Positions 44,037-53,330 of a DNA stretch of 64,000 bases are shown piece after piece (the stretch's first letter is position 1; each line of letters begins with the position of its first letter). Below the pieces are notes generated by a model. It did no database searches and was not told the origin of the DNA. It saw nothing but the letters and a program-made list of their open reading frames with translations. The position numbers were made by a program, and so were the translations under genes. The stretch comes from Limibacillus halophilus (GTDB lineage: Bacteria > Pseudomonadota > Alphaproteobacteria > Kiloniellales > CECT-8803), in NCBI RefSeq assembly GCF_014191775.1, contig NZ_JACHXA010000001.1:248001-312000 (forward strand), read 5' to 3'.

Positions 44037-45257
44037 ATGTCTCATTCACCCAATACATTCCGCGCCGGCCCCGATGAACAGGGGCGCTTTGGCATCTTCG
44101 GCGGGCGTTTCGTCGCCGAAACTTTGATGCCGTTGATCTTGGAGGTCGAAAAGGCCTATCAGGCCGCCAAGGACGACGCCGGGTTCTGGGCCGAGTTCGA
44201 GTACTTCCTCAAGCATTATGTCGGGCGGCCCAGTCCTTTGTATTTCGCCGAGCGACTGACCGACCATCTGGGCGGCGCCAAGGTCTACTTCAAGCGCGAT
44301 GAGCTCAATCACACCGGCGCGCACAAGATCAACAACTGCCTGGGCCAAATGCTGCTCGCCAAGCGCATGGGCAAAAAGCGCATTATTGCTGAAACCGGTG
44401 CCGGGCAGCATGGCGTGGCCACGGCCACCGTTTGCGCGCGCTTCGATCTGCCCTGCGTCGTCTACATGGGCGAGGAAGACATCAAGCGTCAGGCGCCCAA
44501 CGTCTTTCGCATGAAGTTGCTAGGGGCCGAAGTCGTTCCTGTGAAATCGGGAACCCGGACCCTCAAGGATGCCATGAACGAAGCGCTGCGGGATTGGGTC
44601 GCAAACGTCGAGGACACATTCTACATCATCGGCACCGTGGCCGGTCCGCATCCCTATCCCGCGATGGTCCGTGATTTCCAGTCCGTGATCGGGCAGGAGG
44701 TACGCTGGCAGTTGGAAGAACAGGAAGGTGAGGGCCGCTTGCCTGATAGTCTGGTCGCAGCGATCGGCGGCGGATCCAATGCCATGGGCCTGTTTCATCC
44801 CTTCCTTGACGACCCGAGTGTTCAGATGTTCGGCGTGGAAGCGGCGGGCCTTGGATTGGAGACGCACAAGCACGCCGCGTCGCTGACGGGTGGACGGCCC
44901 GGGGTTCTGCACGGCAACCGAACCTATTTGCTGCAAAGCGAAGACGGACAGATCCTCGACGCACATTCGATCTCCGCCGGGCTCGACTATCCGGGCATCG
45001 GGCCCGAGCATTCCTGGTTGCATGAACAAGGGCGCGTCAAATACCTCGCCGTCACCGATCAGGAAGCGCTGGAGGCTTTCAAGCTATGTTCTGCGTTGGA
45101 GGGCATTCTGCCTGCTCTCGAGCCGGCACACGCCCTAGCCGTGGTTTCGAAGCTCGCCCCCGACCTAAGCAACGACCACATCATGGTGATGAATCTCTGC
45201 GGTCGCGGCGACAAGGATATCTTCAGTGTCGCAGAACACCTTGGCGTTAAGCTCTAG
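44037..45257 (+). CDS. trpB: Tryptophan synthase beta chain
   Basis: It makes tryptophan from indole and serine with [18 protein letters not shown] holds the PLP-binding Lys, [13 protein letters not shown] contains the catalytic Glu region, and [13 protein letters not shown] binds the cofactor phosphate. Length is 406 residues. It is 100 bp after trpF and 25 bp before trpA. Confidence 0.97.
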   Translation: MSHSPNTFRAGPDEQGRFGIFGGRFVAETLMPLILEVEKAYQAAKDDAGFWAEFEYFLKHYVGRPSPLYFAERLTDHLGGAKVYFKRDELNHTGAHKINNCLGQMLLAKRMGKKRIIAETGAGQHGVATATVCARFDLPCVVYMGEEDIKRQAPNVFRMKLLGAEVVPVKSGTRTLKDAMNEALRDWVANVEDTFYIIGTVAGPHPYPAMVRDFQSVIGQEVRWQLEEQEGEGRLPDSLVAAIGGGSNAMGLFHPFLDDPSVQMFGVEAAGLGLETHKHAASLTGGRPGVLHGNRTYLLQSEDGQILDAHSISAGLDYPGIGPEHSWLHEQGRVKYLAVTDQEALEAFKLCSALEGILPALEPAHALAVVSKLAPDLSNDHIMVMNLCGRGDKDIFSVAEHLGVKL

Positions 45258-45282
45258 AGCGCAGGAAAGGGGCCAGACAGCT

Positions 45283-46128
45283 ATGATCGAAAGCCATGCC
45301 GATTCCGGACGCCTGACCAAACGTTTCGCCAGCCTGGCGGCGGAGAATCGAGGCGGACTCGTGACGTTCATGACGGCCGGCGACCCGGACCTGCACACCG
45401 CGTCTGCCATTCTTGCAGGCCTGCCTGCGGCAGGCGCCGACGTCATTGAAATAGGCATGCCCTTTTCGGATCCTATGGCAGATGGCCCCGCCATTCAGGC
45501 TGCCGGCCTGCGTGCGCTCAAGGGCGGCATGACGCTTGCCAAGACCCTGGAAATGGTTCGCGGGTTTCGCAAGCAAGATCAGGAAACGCCTTTGGTCCTG
45601 ATGGGCTACTACAATCCGATTTACGCCTACGGCAACGAACGCTTCTTGAAGGAAGCCAGAGAAAGCGGCGTGGACGGTCTTATTATTGTCGACCTTCCTC
45701 CTGAAGAGGATGCCGAGCTTTGTATTCCGGCGCTAAAAGCCGGTTTGAATTTTATCCGGCTGGCAACGCCGACAACCGACGAGAAGCGCCTGCCAAAGGT
45801 GATGCAGAACACCAGCGGGTTTGTTTACTATGTCTCGATCCTTGGGATTACCGGAACACACTCCGCCGCCGCCACGGATGTGGCCGAAGCGGTCGCCAGG
45901 TTGAAGCGGCATAGCGACCTGCCGGTCGCGGTTGGTTTTGGAATCAAAACCGCCGAGCAGGCGCGGGAGATAGCCCGCGTTGCCGATGCTGCGGTTGTCG
46001 GTTCCGCGTTGGTGGACTGCCTCAAGGCCACGCTCGACGAAGACGGCAAGGCACAGCCAGCTACGATCAATACTGTGCTAGACTTCGTCAAAGGTTTGGC
46101 CGCAGGCGTTCGGTCCGGCCGTTCGTAG
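45283..46128 (+). CDS. trpA: Tryptophan synthase alpha chain
   Basis: It cleaves indole-3-glycerol phosphate to indole for Trp[29 protein letters not shown] (catalytic Glu and Asp), [13 protein letters not shown] and the phosphate-binding GFGIKTAEQ are present. The ATG at 45283 follows AGGAAAGGGG; the longer frame to 45226 would overlap trpB. Confidence 0.97.
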   Translation: MIESHADSGRLTKRFASLAAENRGGLVTFMTAGDPDLHTASAILAGLPAAGADVIEIGMPFSDPMADGPAIQAAGLRALKGGMTLAKTLEMVRGFRKQDQETPLVLMGYYNPIYAYGNERFLKEARESGVDGLIIVDLPPEEDAELCIPALKAGLNFIRLATPTTDEKRLPKVMQNTSGFVYYVSILGITGTHSAAATDVAEAVARLKRHSDLPVAVGFGIKTAEQAREIARVADAAVVGSALVDCLKATLDEDGKAQPATINTVLDFVKGLAAGVRSGRS

Positions 46129-46173
46129 ACAAAAAGCGCAAAGCCGGGTGTCGGAAAGGCTTTAAGGGGTAGC

Positions 46174-47151
46174 ATGAACTGGATCAACAACTACGTTCGC
46201 CCAAAGATTCGCGCGCTGGTGAAAAGCCGCGAGGTTCCTGACAATCTTTGGGATAAATGTCCAAGTTGCGGACAGATGATCTTCCATAAGGAACTGGAAA
46301 AGAACCTTCGCGTCTGCACCCATTGCAATCATCATTTGCGGCTCGCGGCAAAAGACCGCTTGGCGATGTTGTTTGATGACGGCGACTACACCCGGGTTGA
46401 TCTGCCTAAGATAAATATAGATCCGTTGAAGTTCCGTGATCGTAAGAAATATAGCGACCGCCTGAAGGAATCGCAGAGCAAGACGGGTGAGCAGGATGCG
46501 ATCCTCGTTGCACACGGCGAGGTCGCGGGCTTGCCGACCGTCATAGCTTGTTTCGACTTTTCCTTCATGGGTGGTTCGATGGGTATGGCCGTTGGCGAGG
46601 GATTGCTGACCGCGGCGCGCACGGCCGTTTCGCGAAAAGCCGCTTTGCTGGTGATACCGGCATCGGGCGGCGCGCGCATGCAGGAGGGAATTTTATCCCT
46701 GATGCAGATGCCAAGAAGCATCATCGCACTGGATCAGGTGAAAGAGGCGGGGCTTCCCTATATCGTGCTGTTGACCGACCCAACGACTGGCGGTGTTTCC
46801 GCTTCCTTTGCGATGCTGGGCGACATTACGCTTTCGGAACCAGGCGCCATTATCGGCTTTGCCGGTCGGCGCGTCATTGAAGAGACCATCCGCGAGCAGC
46901 TGCCTCCCGATTTCCAGACTGCCGAGTATCTTTTGGAACACGGGATGGTTGATCGGGTCGTGGATCGCCGTGAGCTCAAGGAAGATTTGGGCCGCGTCCT
47001 CTCTTTGTTGATGAAGCCGGAAAAGGCGTCACGTGCCGGGTCAGGTCAGAAAACTGCGAGCAAGTCGTCTTCTGAGGAAAAGAAGACGAAGGATTCCAAT
47101 AAAGCGGCGCGCAGCGAGGCAGATCTTGAAGACGACGACGATTCCAAGTGA
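46174..47151 (+). CDS. accD: Acetyl-CoA carboxylase carboxyltransferase subunit beta
   Basis: It commits acetyl-CoA to fatty acid synthesis with AccA. An N-terminal zinc ribbon (CPSCGQM and CTHCNHH, about 29-51) and the crotonase-like carboxyltransferase domain ([35 protein letters not shown]) are complete. The last 50 residues are a Lys/Ser tail ending acidic. AAGGGG precedes the ATG. It overlaps folC by 26 bp from the preferred folC start. Confidence 0.96.
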   Translation: MNWINNYVRPKIRALVKSREVPDNLWDKCPSCGQMIFHKELEKNLRVCTHCNHHLRLAAKDRLAMLFDDGDYTRVDLPKINIDPLKFRDRKKYSDRLKESQSKTGEQDAILVAHGEVAGLPTVIACFDFSFMGGSMGMAVGEGLLTAARTAVSRKAALLVIPASGGARMQEGILSLMQMPRSIIALDQVKEAGLPYIVLLTDPTTGGVSASFAMLGDITLSEPGAIIGFAGRRVIEETIREQLPPDFQTAEYLLEHGMVDRVVDRRELKEDLGRVLSLLMKPEKASRAGSGQKTASKSSSEEKKTKDSNKAARSEADLEDDDDSK

Positions 47152-48457
47152 CGTCATCCTTGAGCGGCTGCTCCATCTACATCCGAAGATAATCGATCTA
47201 TCGCTTGGCAGATTGGAGCGCTTACTTACGCTTCTGGGGAATCCTGAGCGGTCGCTTCCTCCCGTCGTACATGTCGCCGGCACGAACGGTAAGGGCTCCT
47301 GCATCGCCTACCTACGCGCCATGGCGGAGACGGCGGGGCTGAGTGTCCATGTTTATAGCTCTCCGCATCTCGTTCGATTTCATGAGCGTATTCGCCTGGC
47401 CGGAAAGCTGATCGACGAGACACGGCTGTCGGACCTTTTGGAGCGTTGCGAGCAAGCCAATGGCGGTGAGCCGATTACGTTCTTTGAAATCACGACCGCA
47501 GCCGCCTTTCTCGCATTCTCGGAGGAGCCCGCAGACATCCTCCTGCTGGAAGTCGGCTTGGGTGGTCGGTTGGATGCGACCAACGTTGTGTCTCAGCCAG
47601 CGCTCTCCATCATTACCCCGGTATCCTTGGACCATATGCAATACCTGGGTACGACACTGGAAAGCATCGCCTTCGAGAAGGCCGGTATCCTAAAGCCGGG
47701 CATTCCCGCCGTGATTGGGCCACAGCCCGCGTTGGCGATGGAGACCATCGCGCGCCACGCAAAGACTATCGCCGCCCCACTGCATGCTTACGGTACCGAT
47801 TGGAAGATCGAGTCTCACGGCGAAGGCTTGGTTTTTACCTGCAATGGCACTGAGGAGGTCGTACCGCGGCCCAACCTCTACGGTACACATCAGGCGGAGA
47901 ATGCGGGTGTCGCGCTCATGGCTGCCCGGTTGCTGGAAAAGCAGGGATTTGAGATTTCAGCTTCAGCACGGGGACTTGGGCTGGTTTCAGCGGAGTGGCC
48001 CGCAAGGCTGCAGCATATAACGGCTGGGACCTTGGCTTCGCTGTTGCCTCACGGCTGGGAGCTATGGCTTGACGGTGGACACAATGAAAGCGCCGGGAAA
48101 GCTTTGGCCGCAACACTGGGCGCCTGGTCGGACAAGCCGCTTCACCTGATTTATGGAATGCTGAACACCAAGGCCGCCGGGGCCTTCCTAGCGCCTTTGG
48201 CAAAAAGCGCCCATAACCTGCAAGCAGTCGCGATTCCCGGCGAACCAAACTCGTTGAGCGCTGAAGAAGCGGCCACCTTCGCTAGGGAAGCGGGATTTGA
48301 CGCCACGGCCTTCCCATCGGTCCCGGACGCGCTTCGGGCCCTCACCAAGGCCGCAGCAAACCGCTCCGAGCCGCCCGGCCGGGTTCTTATCTGCGGATCC
48401 CTATATCTGGCCGGACGTGTTCTGGCCCTGAACGAATTGCCGGACCTTTCGGCCTAA
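47126..48457 (+). CDS. folC: Bifunctional dihydrofolate/folylpolyglutamate synthase
   Basis: It adds glutamate to dihydropteroate and then to folates. The P-loop [19 protein letters not shown] (about 48-66), the [13 protein letters not shown] segment and the [14 protein letters not shown] motif are typical of FolC. The frame is open to 47033 but the upstream part is a shadow of accD; TTG 47126 gives an N-terminus close to homologues and avoids a long overlap. Its TAA overlaps the stop of the convergent gene. Confidence 0.94.
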   Translation: MKTTTIPSDVILERLLHLHPKIIDLSLGRLERLLTLLGNPERSLPPVVHVAGTNGKGSCIAYLRAMAETAGLSVHVYSSPHLVRFHERIRLAGKLIDETRLSDLLERCEQANGGEPITFFEITTAAAFLAFSEEPADILLLEVGLGGRLDATNVVSQPALSIITPVSLDHMQYLGTTLESIAFEKAGILKPGIPAVIGPQPALAMETIARHAKTIAAPLHAYGTDWKIESHGEGLVFTCNGTEEVVPRPNLYGTHQAENAGVALMAARLLEKQGFEISASARGLGLVSAEWPARLQHITAGTLASLLPHGWELWLDGGHNESAGKALAATLGAWSDKPLHLIYGMLNTKAAGAFLAPLAKSAHNLQAVAIPGEPNSLSAEEAATFAREAGFDATAFPSVPDALRALTKAAANRSEPPGRVLICGSLYLAGRVLALNELPDLSA

Positions 48458-49083
48458 AAGTGATAACGCACCCCGGCGGTCCAGAAGGTAGAGCCGCTGT
48501 CGGTTCCGTTGTAGAGACCGAATACGCCCGACCGGTGGTGTAGGCGGAGGACCAGCTCGAGGTCCTTCTGGTCGGGCGGAGCGAAAGTGACTTCGGGCGA
48601 GAACATGTTCATCCAATGGGTTTTCTTGCCGCTGTTGCGGCTCTGCTCGTGATCCGAAATCTTGGTCGAATAGTTCGGGCCCCAGAAGGCAACGCCCAGC
48701 GTCGTATAAACGTAGTCGTTCCACGGAAAGCGGTCCCAGCGTGCAACGGCGGCCGCCCAGATTTCGGTCAGGTCCTCGTCCCCAAACCGCTGCGCAACGC
48801 CCGCCTCGACTTCAAACGAGAGGCCGAAGTCAAAACGATGAACTCGGTAGGATCCTGTTATTGCGACCAACCCCGTGTTCAACGCATCCGCACTGAAAGG
48901 GTCGTAGAACAACCGGGAGAAATTACCGTTCAAAAGCCGCCCCCCATAAACGGTAACGGCCATGGGCTTACTGATTGCGGGCGGCGTCGGCTTTTCCGGA
49001 GGAACCTGCGCGTGGACGGGTGCGCTTAGAAGCAACACCGCGAACATAACGAAAAAGCCTGTAAGGAGGACGCTAGGTCGCAC
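48454..49083 (-). CDS. Small outer-membrane beta-barrel, perhaps PagL-like
   Basis: A signal peptide (RPSVLLTGFFVMFAVLLL then VHA) is followed by alternating hydrophobic strands and a terminal Phe (RYHF), the mark of BAM-assembled barrels. LRLHHRSGVFG near the C-terminus carries the His-x-Ser of PagL-type lipid A 3-O-deacylases, though the catalytic acid is not obvious. The start is uncertain: GTG 49083 gives the best signal peptide, TTG 49098 and ATG 49047 are alternatives, and the frame is open to 49254. Function is inferred only weakly. Confidence 0.68.
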   Translation of the reverse strand: MRPSVLLTGFFVMFAVLLLSAPVHAQVPPEKPTPPAISKPMAVTVYGGRLLNGNFSRLFYDPFSADALNTGLVAITGSYRVHRFDFGLSFEVEAGVAQRFGDEDLTEIWAAAVARWDRFPWNDYVYTTLGVAFWGPNYSTKISDHEQSRNSGKKTHWMNMFSPEVTFAPPDQKDLELVLRLHHRSGVFGLYNGTDSGSTFWTAGVRYHF

Positions 49084-49290
49084 TCCCCCACAACTCAAAC
49101 TCTTAAAAAAAGACAAAATACAAAACCTCTCCCGGGAACACACTTCTTGGCCGCTGGTCCCAGATAATAAGGGAGCGGTTCTAAGCGGCCAATCCAGCCT
49201 AGTGCTAGAAAAGCTACCGAATAGAAACCCGAAAAGAGACGCTGCGTAAAGCAAATAGAGAGAAAGTAAGAACTGCTCCGACTAGTGCGC

Positions 49291-49326
49291 CCCCGGAGCA
49301 ACAGATTGCACACAATTGCTCCGGGG
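49291..49326. repeat. 11-bp perfect inverted repeat upstream of the barrel gene
   Basis: CCCCGGAGCAA (49291-49301) and TTGCTCCGGGG (49316-49326) flank 14 nt, and a third partial copy, TGCTCCG, is at 49274. It lies between trxA and the barrel gene on the minus strand. No T-run follows, so it may be a protein-binding site or an mRNA stabiliser instead of a terminator. Confidence 0.5.
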
Positions 49327-49357
49327 ATCTCGTCGAATGGTTAAAGACTAGGTTCGA

Positions 49358-49678
49358 TCAGATGTTTTCCTCGACCCAAGCCAGCAACTGTTGTTTGGGA
49401 AGCGCGCCGACTTTGGTGGCGGCAACCTGACCATTCTTGAAAAGCATCAAGGTTGGAATCCCACGGACTCCGTACTTCTGCGGAGTTTGCGGATTGTCAT
49501 CAATATTCAGCTTGGCAATCGTCACGGCGCCCTGCTTCTCTGCAGCGATCTCTTCGAGGGCCGGACCAATCGATTTGCAAGGCCCGCACCATTCGGCCCA
49601 GAAATCAACGATCACCGGACCTTCTGCTTTCAGAACGTCCTGATCGAAACTGGTATCGCTAATCTTCGTGGTGCTCAT
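49358..49678 (-). CDS. trxA: Thioredoxin
   Basis: A 106-residue thioredoxin 1. The active site WCGPC (30-34) sits in [16 protein letters not shown], with the conserved cis-Pro in [19 protein letters not shown] precedes the ATG by 6 nt. It follows addA by 93 bp, the frequent alphaproteobacterial order addB-addA-trxA. Confidence 0.97.
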   Translation of the reverse strand: MSTTKISDTSFDQDVLKAEGPVIVDFWAEWCGPCKSIGPALEEIAAEKQGAVTIAKLNIDDNPQTPQKYGVRGIPTLMLFKNGQVAATKVGALPKQQLLAWVEENI

Positions 49679-49771
49679 CTGGCACTCCTTTCTGGTGGGT
49701 CGTTCTTCTTATTGTCGGGCCTTGTTAGCGACCCGCCTCGCCTTCCATATAGAAATCCATACCCACGAGCG

Positions 49772-52700
49772 TCAAGGAGCGTGCTCGAGAAGTCTGGCTT
49801 GCGTTAATTGCATCAGACGCGGTCCTTCCGTCCAAAGCAACGCGCAGCGAACATCCTTGCTCGGGTAAATTTTTAGCAGCAATGCGCGGTAGCTCGCCAT
49901 CTGGTGCAGGTAAACTCCCGGCACGTCGGCCTCGGTCTTGGCGGCGGGCCGGTTGGATTTATAGTCGATGATCAAGACTTCGCTATCCGTCACCACCAGC
50001 CTATCGATCCGCGCGGAAATGACATCATGCGTGCCATCCGATTTTTCGATACAGCCTGTGACCGGCACCTCCGCACGACTGCCAGGTCCAAAAACCGCCG
50101 CAAACGCCGGCGCGGCGATGACCGCCAGCGTCTCCGCCAGCAGCGCTTCGGCGTCTTCCGTCGACAGCCCGTGAAGCGGTTGTTGAAGGAAGGCCAGTCC
50201 ACGCACCCGGCGTTGCTCTTCTGGCAAGTCGGGCAAGGTCTGCAACAGCCTATGCACCAGCAATCCGCGCTTGAAGCGACTTGTTTCGTCTGTGCCAAGC
50301 GGGGAGATTACCGCCGGTTCGATCTCGCTTGGACGCGAGGGCGCCAAAGGCCGTGACGGACTCGATTCCTTCTGAGGCTTCCGCAGCGCCCAATCTGGTA
50401 AAGCAACAGGACGACTTCTAACAGTGGTACCGGCGTCTGTCTTTGGCGCGCCCTGCTGGTCCGACGAGATCACAAGCCCGGGACCACGCCACCCATTCTC
50501 TCCCAGAAATTCAGAGAAATCGAACTCCTGTTGGACTGCGGGCGGGTCCATCGCCTCCAGGCCCGCTTTTACAAGATCATACCAGGGCTCTCGGCGATTG
50601 TTCTGCTTGCCCTTGTAGCCGCAAACGATAAGCCTGTCCTCGGCGCGGGTCATTGCCACGTAAAGCAAGCGACGACGCTCCTCCAGGGATTCGGTCTCTT
50701 TCTCCGCCAGGAGTGCAGCGCTGAGGGCGCTGCGTTGCTTGCTAGCGCCCGGCAATAGACAAAGTGGCGGTTCATTACCGCCCTTGGTCGCTCCCTCCAA
50801 CCAAAGCAGGCTGCGATCATGCTTGTCGGACCCGAAGGTGTCCGGCAGGAAGACCACTGGCGCCTGCAGCCCCTTGGCCGCATGCACGGTCATGATTCTG
50901 ACGACGCCTTGGGACTGTTCCAGATCGCGCTTGATTTCGCGCCCGTCGGCGTTCAGCCAGTGCAGCAGTCCCTGTAAGCTGGGAGCGTGTTGGCGACTGT
51001 ACTCCAAAGCCAGCGCAAGAAACTCGTCCAGCGGGTCATTAGCCTCTGGCCCAAGGCGCGCAAGAATCTGTCGGCGCCCCTGATTCGCGCTCAAGAGGCC
51101 TTGATAGAGTTCGTAGGGATCGAGATGATCGACCTTTCCTAATTGCTCGGACAAAAACTCGAACGCGACCGCAAAGGCCGGATCGTCATCCTTGCGGGCC
51201 GCCAGCGCGCGCCATAGGCTGCCCTTACGCGCCCAACAAAGCTCGGCAAGCTGTTGCTCGTCAAAGTTCACTAACGGGCCTTTCAAGACCGTCGCCAGTG
51301 TCAAATCGTCCTCCGGCAACAGGAGGAAGTTGCCGAAAGCGACGAGATCCATGATCGGCAGCTGTTCCATGAGGCGCATTCGATCAACACCGGCCACCGG
51401 CACATCACGGGATTTCAGGGCGCGAACCAACTCTGAAACAAAAGCGTTGCGCCGCTGGACCAGAACCATGAAGTCGCCGGGGCGTAGTCGGCGATCGCGC
51501 GCTGCCAACCGACAAGCCGGATCCGATTTTCCAGCGGGGTCGCGGGTCCAATAGTGGATCTTCGCCGCGATCAGTTCGGCCAAGCGGGTACGGGGCAGTC
51601 TGCGCTCCTGCGGCACCAGAGGCGGAGCCCAGGGATCCAGGGGGGTTTCCTCTTCGGGTTCGACAGGTGGCCAGAGCTCGACGCTTCCCGCTTGACCCGC
51701 GCGATAGGCCTTATGAGGCCGCCATGTTTCGTCGAAACTGACGCCTTGTTCCATACCGTCCCGGTCGAACACGGCGTCAACCGCATCAAGGATCGGTTGG
51801 GTTGAGCGAAAGGACATATCCAACGTCAGGCTCGCAAACGGTCGCTCCGCCTCACGGGCACGCTGCTCGTAAGTTCGGTTCTTCTCGGAGAACAATCTGG
51901 GCGCAGCCCCCTGAAAGCCGAAGATCGATTGCTTCGGATCGCCGACGACAAATAGGCTGCGCGGCGGGAGCTCACCCGAGCTGCGATCTTCCGAAGCACC
52001 CATGCCCGTGAAGAACTCTTCGATCAATCCCTCAATTACCTGCCACTGCGGCGGGCTGGTATCCTGCGCTTCATCGACCAAGACATGATCAATGCCGCCG
52101 TCCAGCTTGTAATGAACCCAGGAAGAGACACCAGGGCGATCAAGCAGGTCGCGCACCAGCAGGATCATGTCGTCATAGTCCAGCGCAACGGCTGCGCGTT
52201 TGGCGCGCTGATAGGCTTCCGTCATGTGCCAGCCGAGCCTCAACAAAGCCGCTGTCTGCACGGCTTCTCCCAACGCTGCCGCCCGCTGTCGGACTGCTAT
52301 CAGCCGAGCCGCTTCGGTCTGCGCCACCTCCAACAGCTCCGGATGAGCTTCATGGAGCGCCTTGGTCAGGAGACTCTTCCTGGGTTCTCCGTCCTTGGTG
52401 AGAAAAAGAGCGCAGTACCCGGCAAATGATTGCGGATCGAGATGCCCGCCGGCCAACCAGTCGGCAAGGGCAGCTCCCCGAGTCTGCTCCGATGGAGTGC
52501 CGCTGCCATAGGCTTCGGCGAGCCGGGTCAAGCCCGCCCGGTTAAAGTTACCCTCGGCGCCCGCCTCGGCCACCAACGCCTCTTGCGTGAGATCAGGCGT
52601 GAGGTCGAGACGCCGATAGATTTCGACCACGGCATGCTCCAGGCCGCCGAAGCCTTCCACCATTAAGCGGAGCCGGTCCTTATGGGATGTCACCCCCGAC

Positions 52701-53329
52701 AACAGCTTGGCAAAATCCTCCTCACCCAACCCGCCCGCCAGGTAATGCAGCGCTTGGTGGAGGTCAAAAGCCCAGGGTTCAGACGCGGGCGCGGCGCGAT
52801 AAACGGCCTCCAGCACCTCCTCGCGCGCACGCGCCAGCAGTTCCTGGGCGCTGCGTTCATCAAGCGCCTCGAAGTTCGGCGTAATCCCCGCCTCCAACGG
52901 AAAACGGCTCAGGATCGACTGGCAAAAGCTATGGATGGTCTGAATTTTAAGGCCGCCTGGGGCATCCAGCATCTGCGCAAAAAGACTGCGCGCCCTGGTC
53001 GTTTCCTCCGGGTGCGGAAACCGGCCCAGAAGCTTCTCCAATGACAGCTCAAGATCACCCAGCGATGCTGCCGTCCAGGAGGAAAGCCGACCCGCGATGC
53101 GCTTTTCCATTTCCGCTGCGGCGGCCTTGGTGAAGGTTAGACAAAGCAAGCGGGTCGGCGACGATCCAGCCAGCAATAGCCGTAAGACCCGATCACTCAG
53201 AACTTGGGTCTTGCCACTGCCGGCGGAGGCACCAACCCATACCGACAAACTTGGGTCAGCGCCCACTTTCTGGTTCGCGCTGGTCTTGTCGTAGGCTGCT
53301 TTCGTCGCGCCTTGGAGTGACTGGCTCAT
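49772..53329 (-). CDS. addA: Double-strand break repair helicase-nuclease AddA
   Basis: The UvrD-like helicase and nuclease subunit of AddAB, which resects double-strand breaks for RecA. Walker A is GASAGSGKT (33-41), the DExx box is VDEAQDTSPPQW, motif IV-VI include GDPKQSIFGFQGA and VAMTRAEDRLIVCG, and the C-terminal RecB-type nuclease has IIDYKSNRPA. The ATG at 53329 has GGAGAAGG 5 nt upstream and lies 1 bp after the addB stop; the GTG at 53344 is less likely. Confidence 0.96.
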   Translation of the reverse strand: MSQSLQGATKAAYDKTSANQKVGADPSLSVWVGASAGSGKTQVLSDRVLRLLLAGSSPTRLLCLTFTKAAAAEMEKRIAGRLSSWTAASLGDLELSLEKLLGRFPHPEETTRARSLFAQMLDAPGGLKIQTIHSFCQSILSRFPLEAGITPNFEALDERSAQELLARAREEVLEAVYRAAPASEPWAFDLHQALHYLAGGLGEEDFAKLLSGVTSHKDRLRLMVEGFGGLEHAVVEIYRRLDLTPDLTQEALVAEAGAEGNFNRAGLTRLAEAYGSGTPSEQTRGAALADWLAGGHLDPQSFAGYCALFLTKDGEPRKSLLTKALHEAHPELLEVAQTEAARLIAVRQRAAALGEAVQTAALLRLGWHMTEAYQRAKRAAVALDYDDMILLVRDLLDRPGVSSWVHYKLDGGIDHVLVDEAQDTSPPQWQVIEGLIEEFFTGMGASEDRSSGELPPRSLFVVGDPKQSIFGFQGAAPRLFSEKNRTYEQRAREAERPFASLTLDMSFRSTQPILDAVDAVFDRDGMEQGVSFDETWRPHKAYRAGQAGSVELWPPVEPEEETPLDPWAPPLVPQERRLPRTRLAELIAAKIHYWTRDPAGKSDPACRLAARDRRLRPGDFMVLVQRRNAFVSELVRALKSRDVPVAGVDRMRLMEQLPIMDLVAFGNFLLLPEDDLTLATVLKGPLVNFDEQQLAELCWARKGSLWRALAARKDDDPAFAVAFEFLSEQLGKVDHLDPYELYQGLLSANQGRRQILARLGPEANDPLDEFLALALEYSRQHAPSLQGLLHWLNADGREIKRDLEQSQGVVRIMTVHAAKGLQAPVVFLPDTFGSDKHDRSLLWLEGATKGGNEPPLCLLPGASKQRSALSAALLAEKETESLEERRRLLYVAMTRAEDRLIVCGYKGKQNNRREPWYDLVKAGLEAMDPPAVQQEFDFSEFLGENGWRGPGLVISSDQQGAPKTDAGTTVRSRPVALPDWALRKPQKESSPSRPLAPSRPSEIEPAVISPLGTDETSRFKRGLLVHRLLQTLPDLPEEQRRVRGLAFLQQPLHGLSTEDAEALLAETLAVIAAPAFAAVFGPGSRAEVPVTGCIEKSDGTHDVISARIDRLVVTDSEVLIIDYKSNRPAAKTEADVPGVYLHQMASYRALLLKIYPSKDVRCALLWTEGPRLMQLTQARLLEHAP

Positions 53330-53330
53330 G

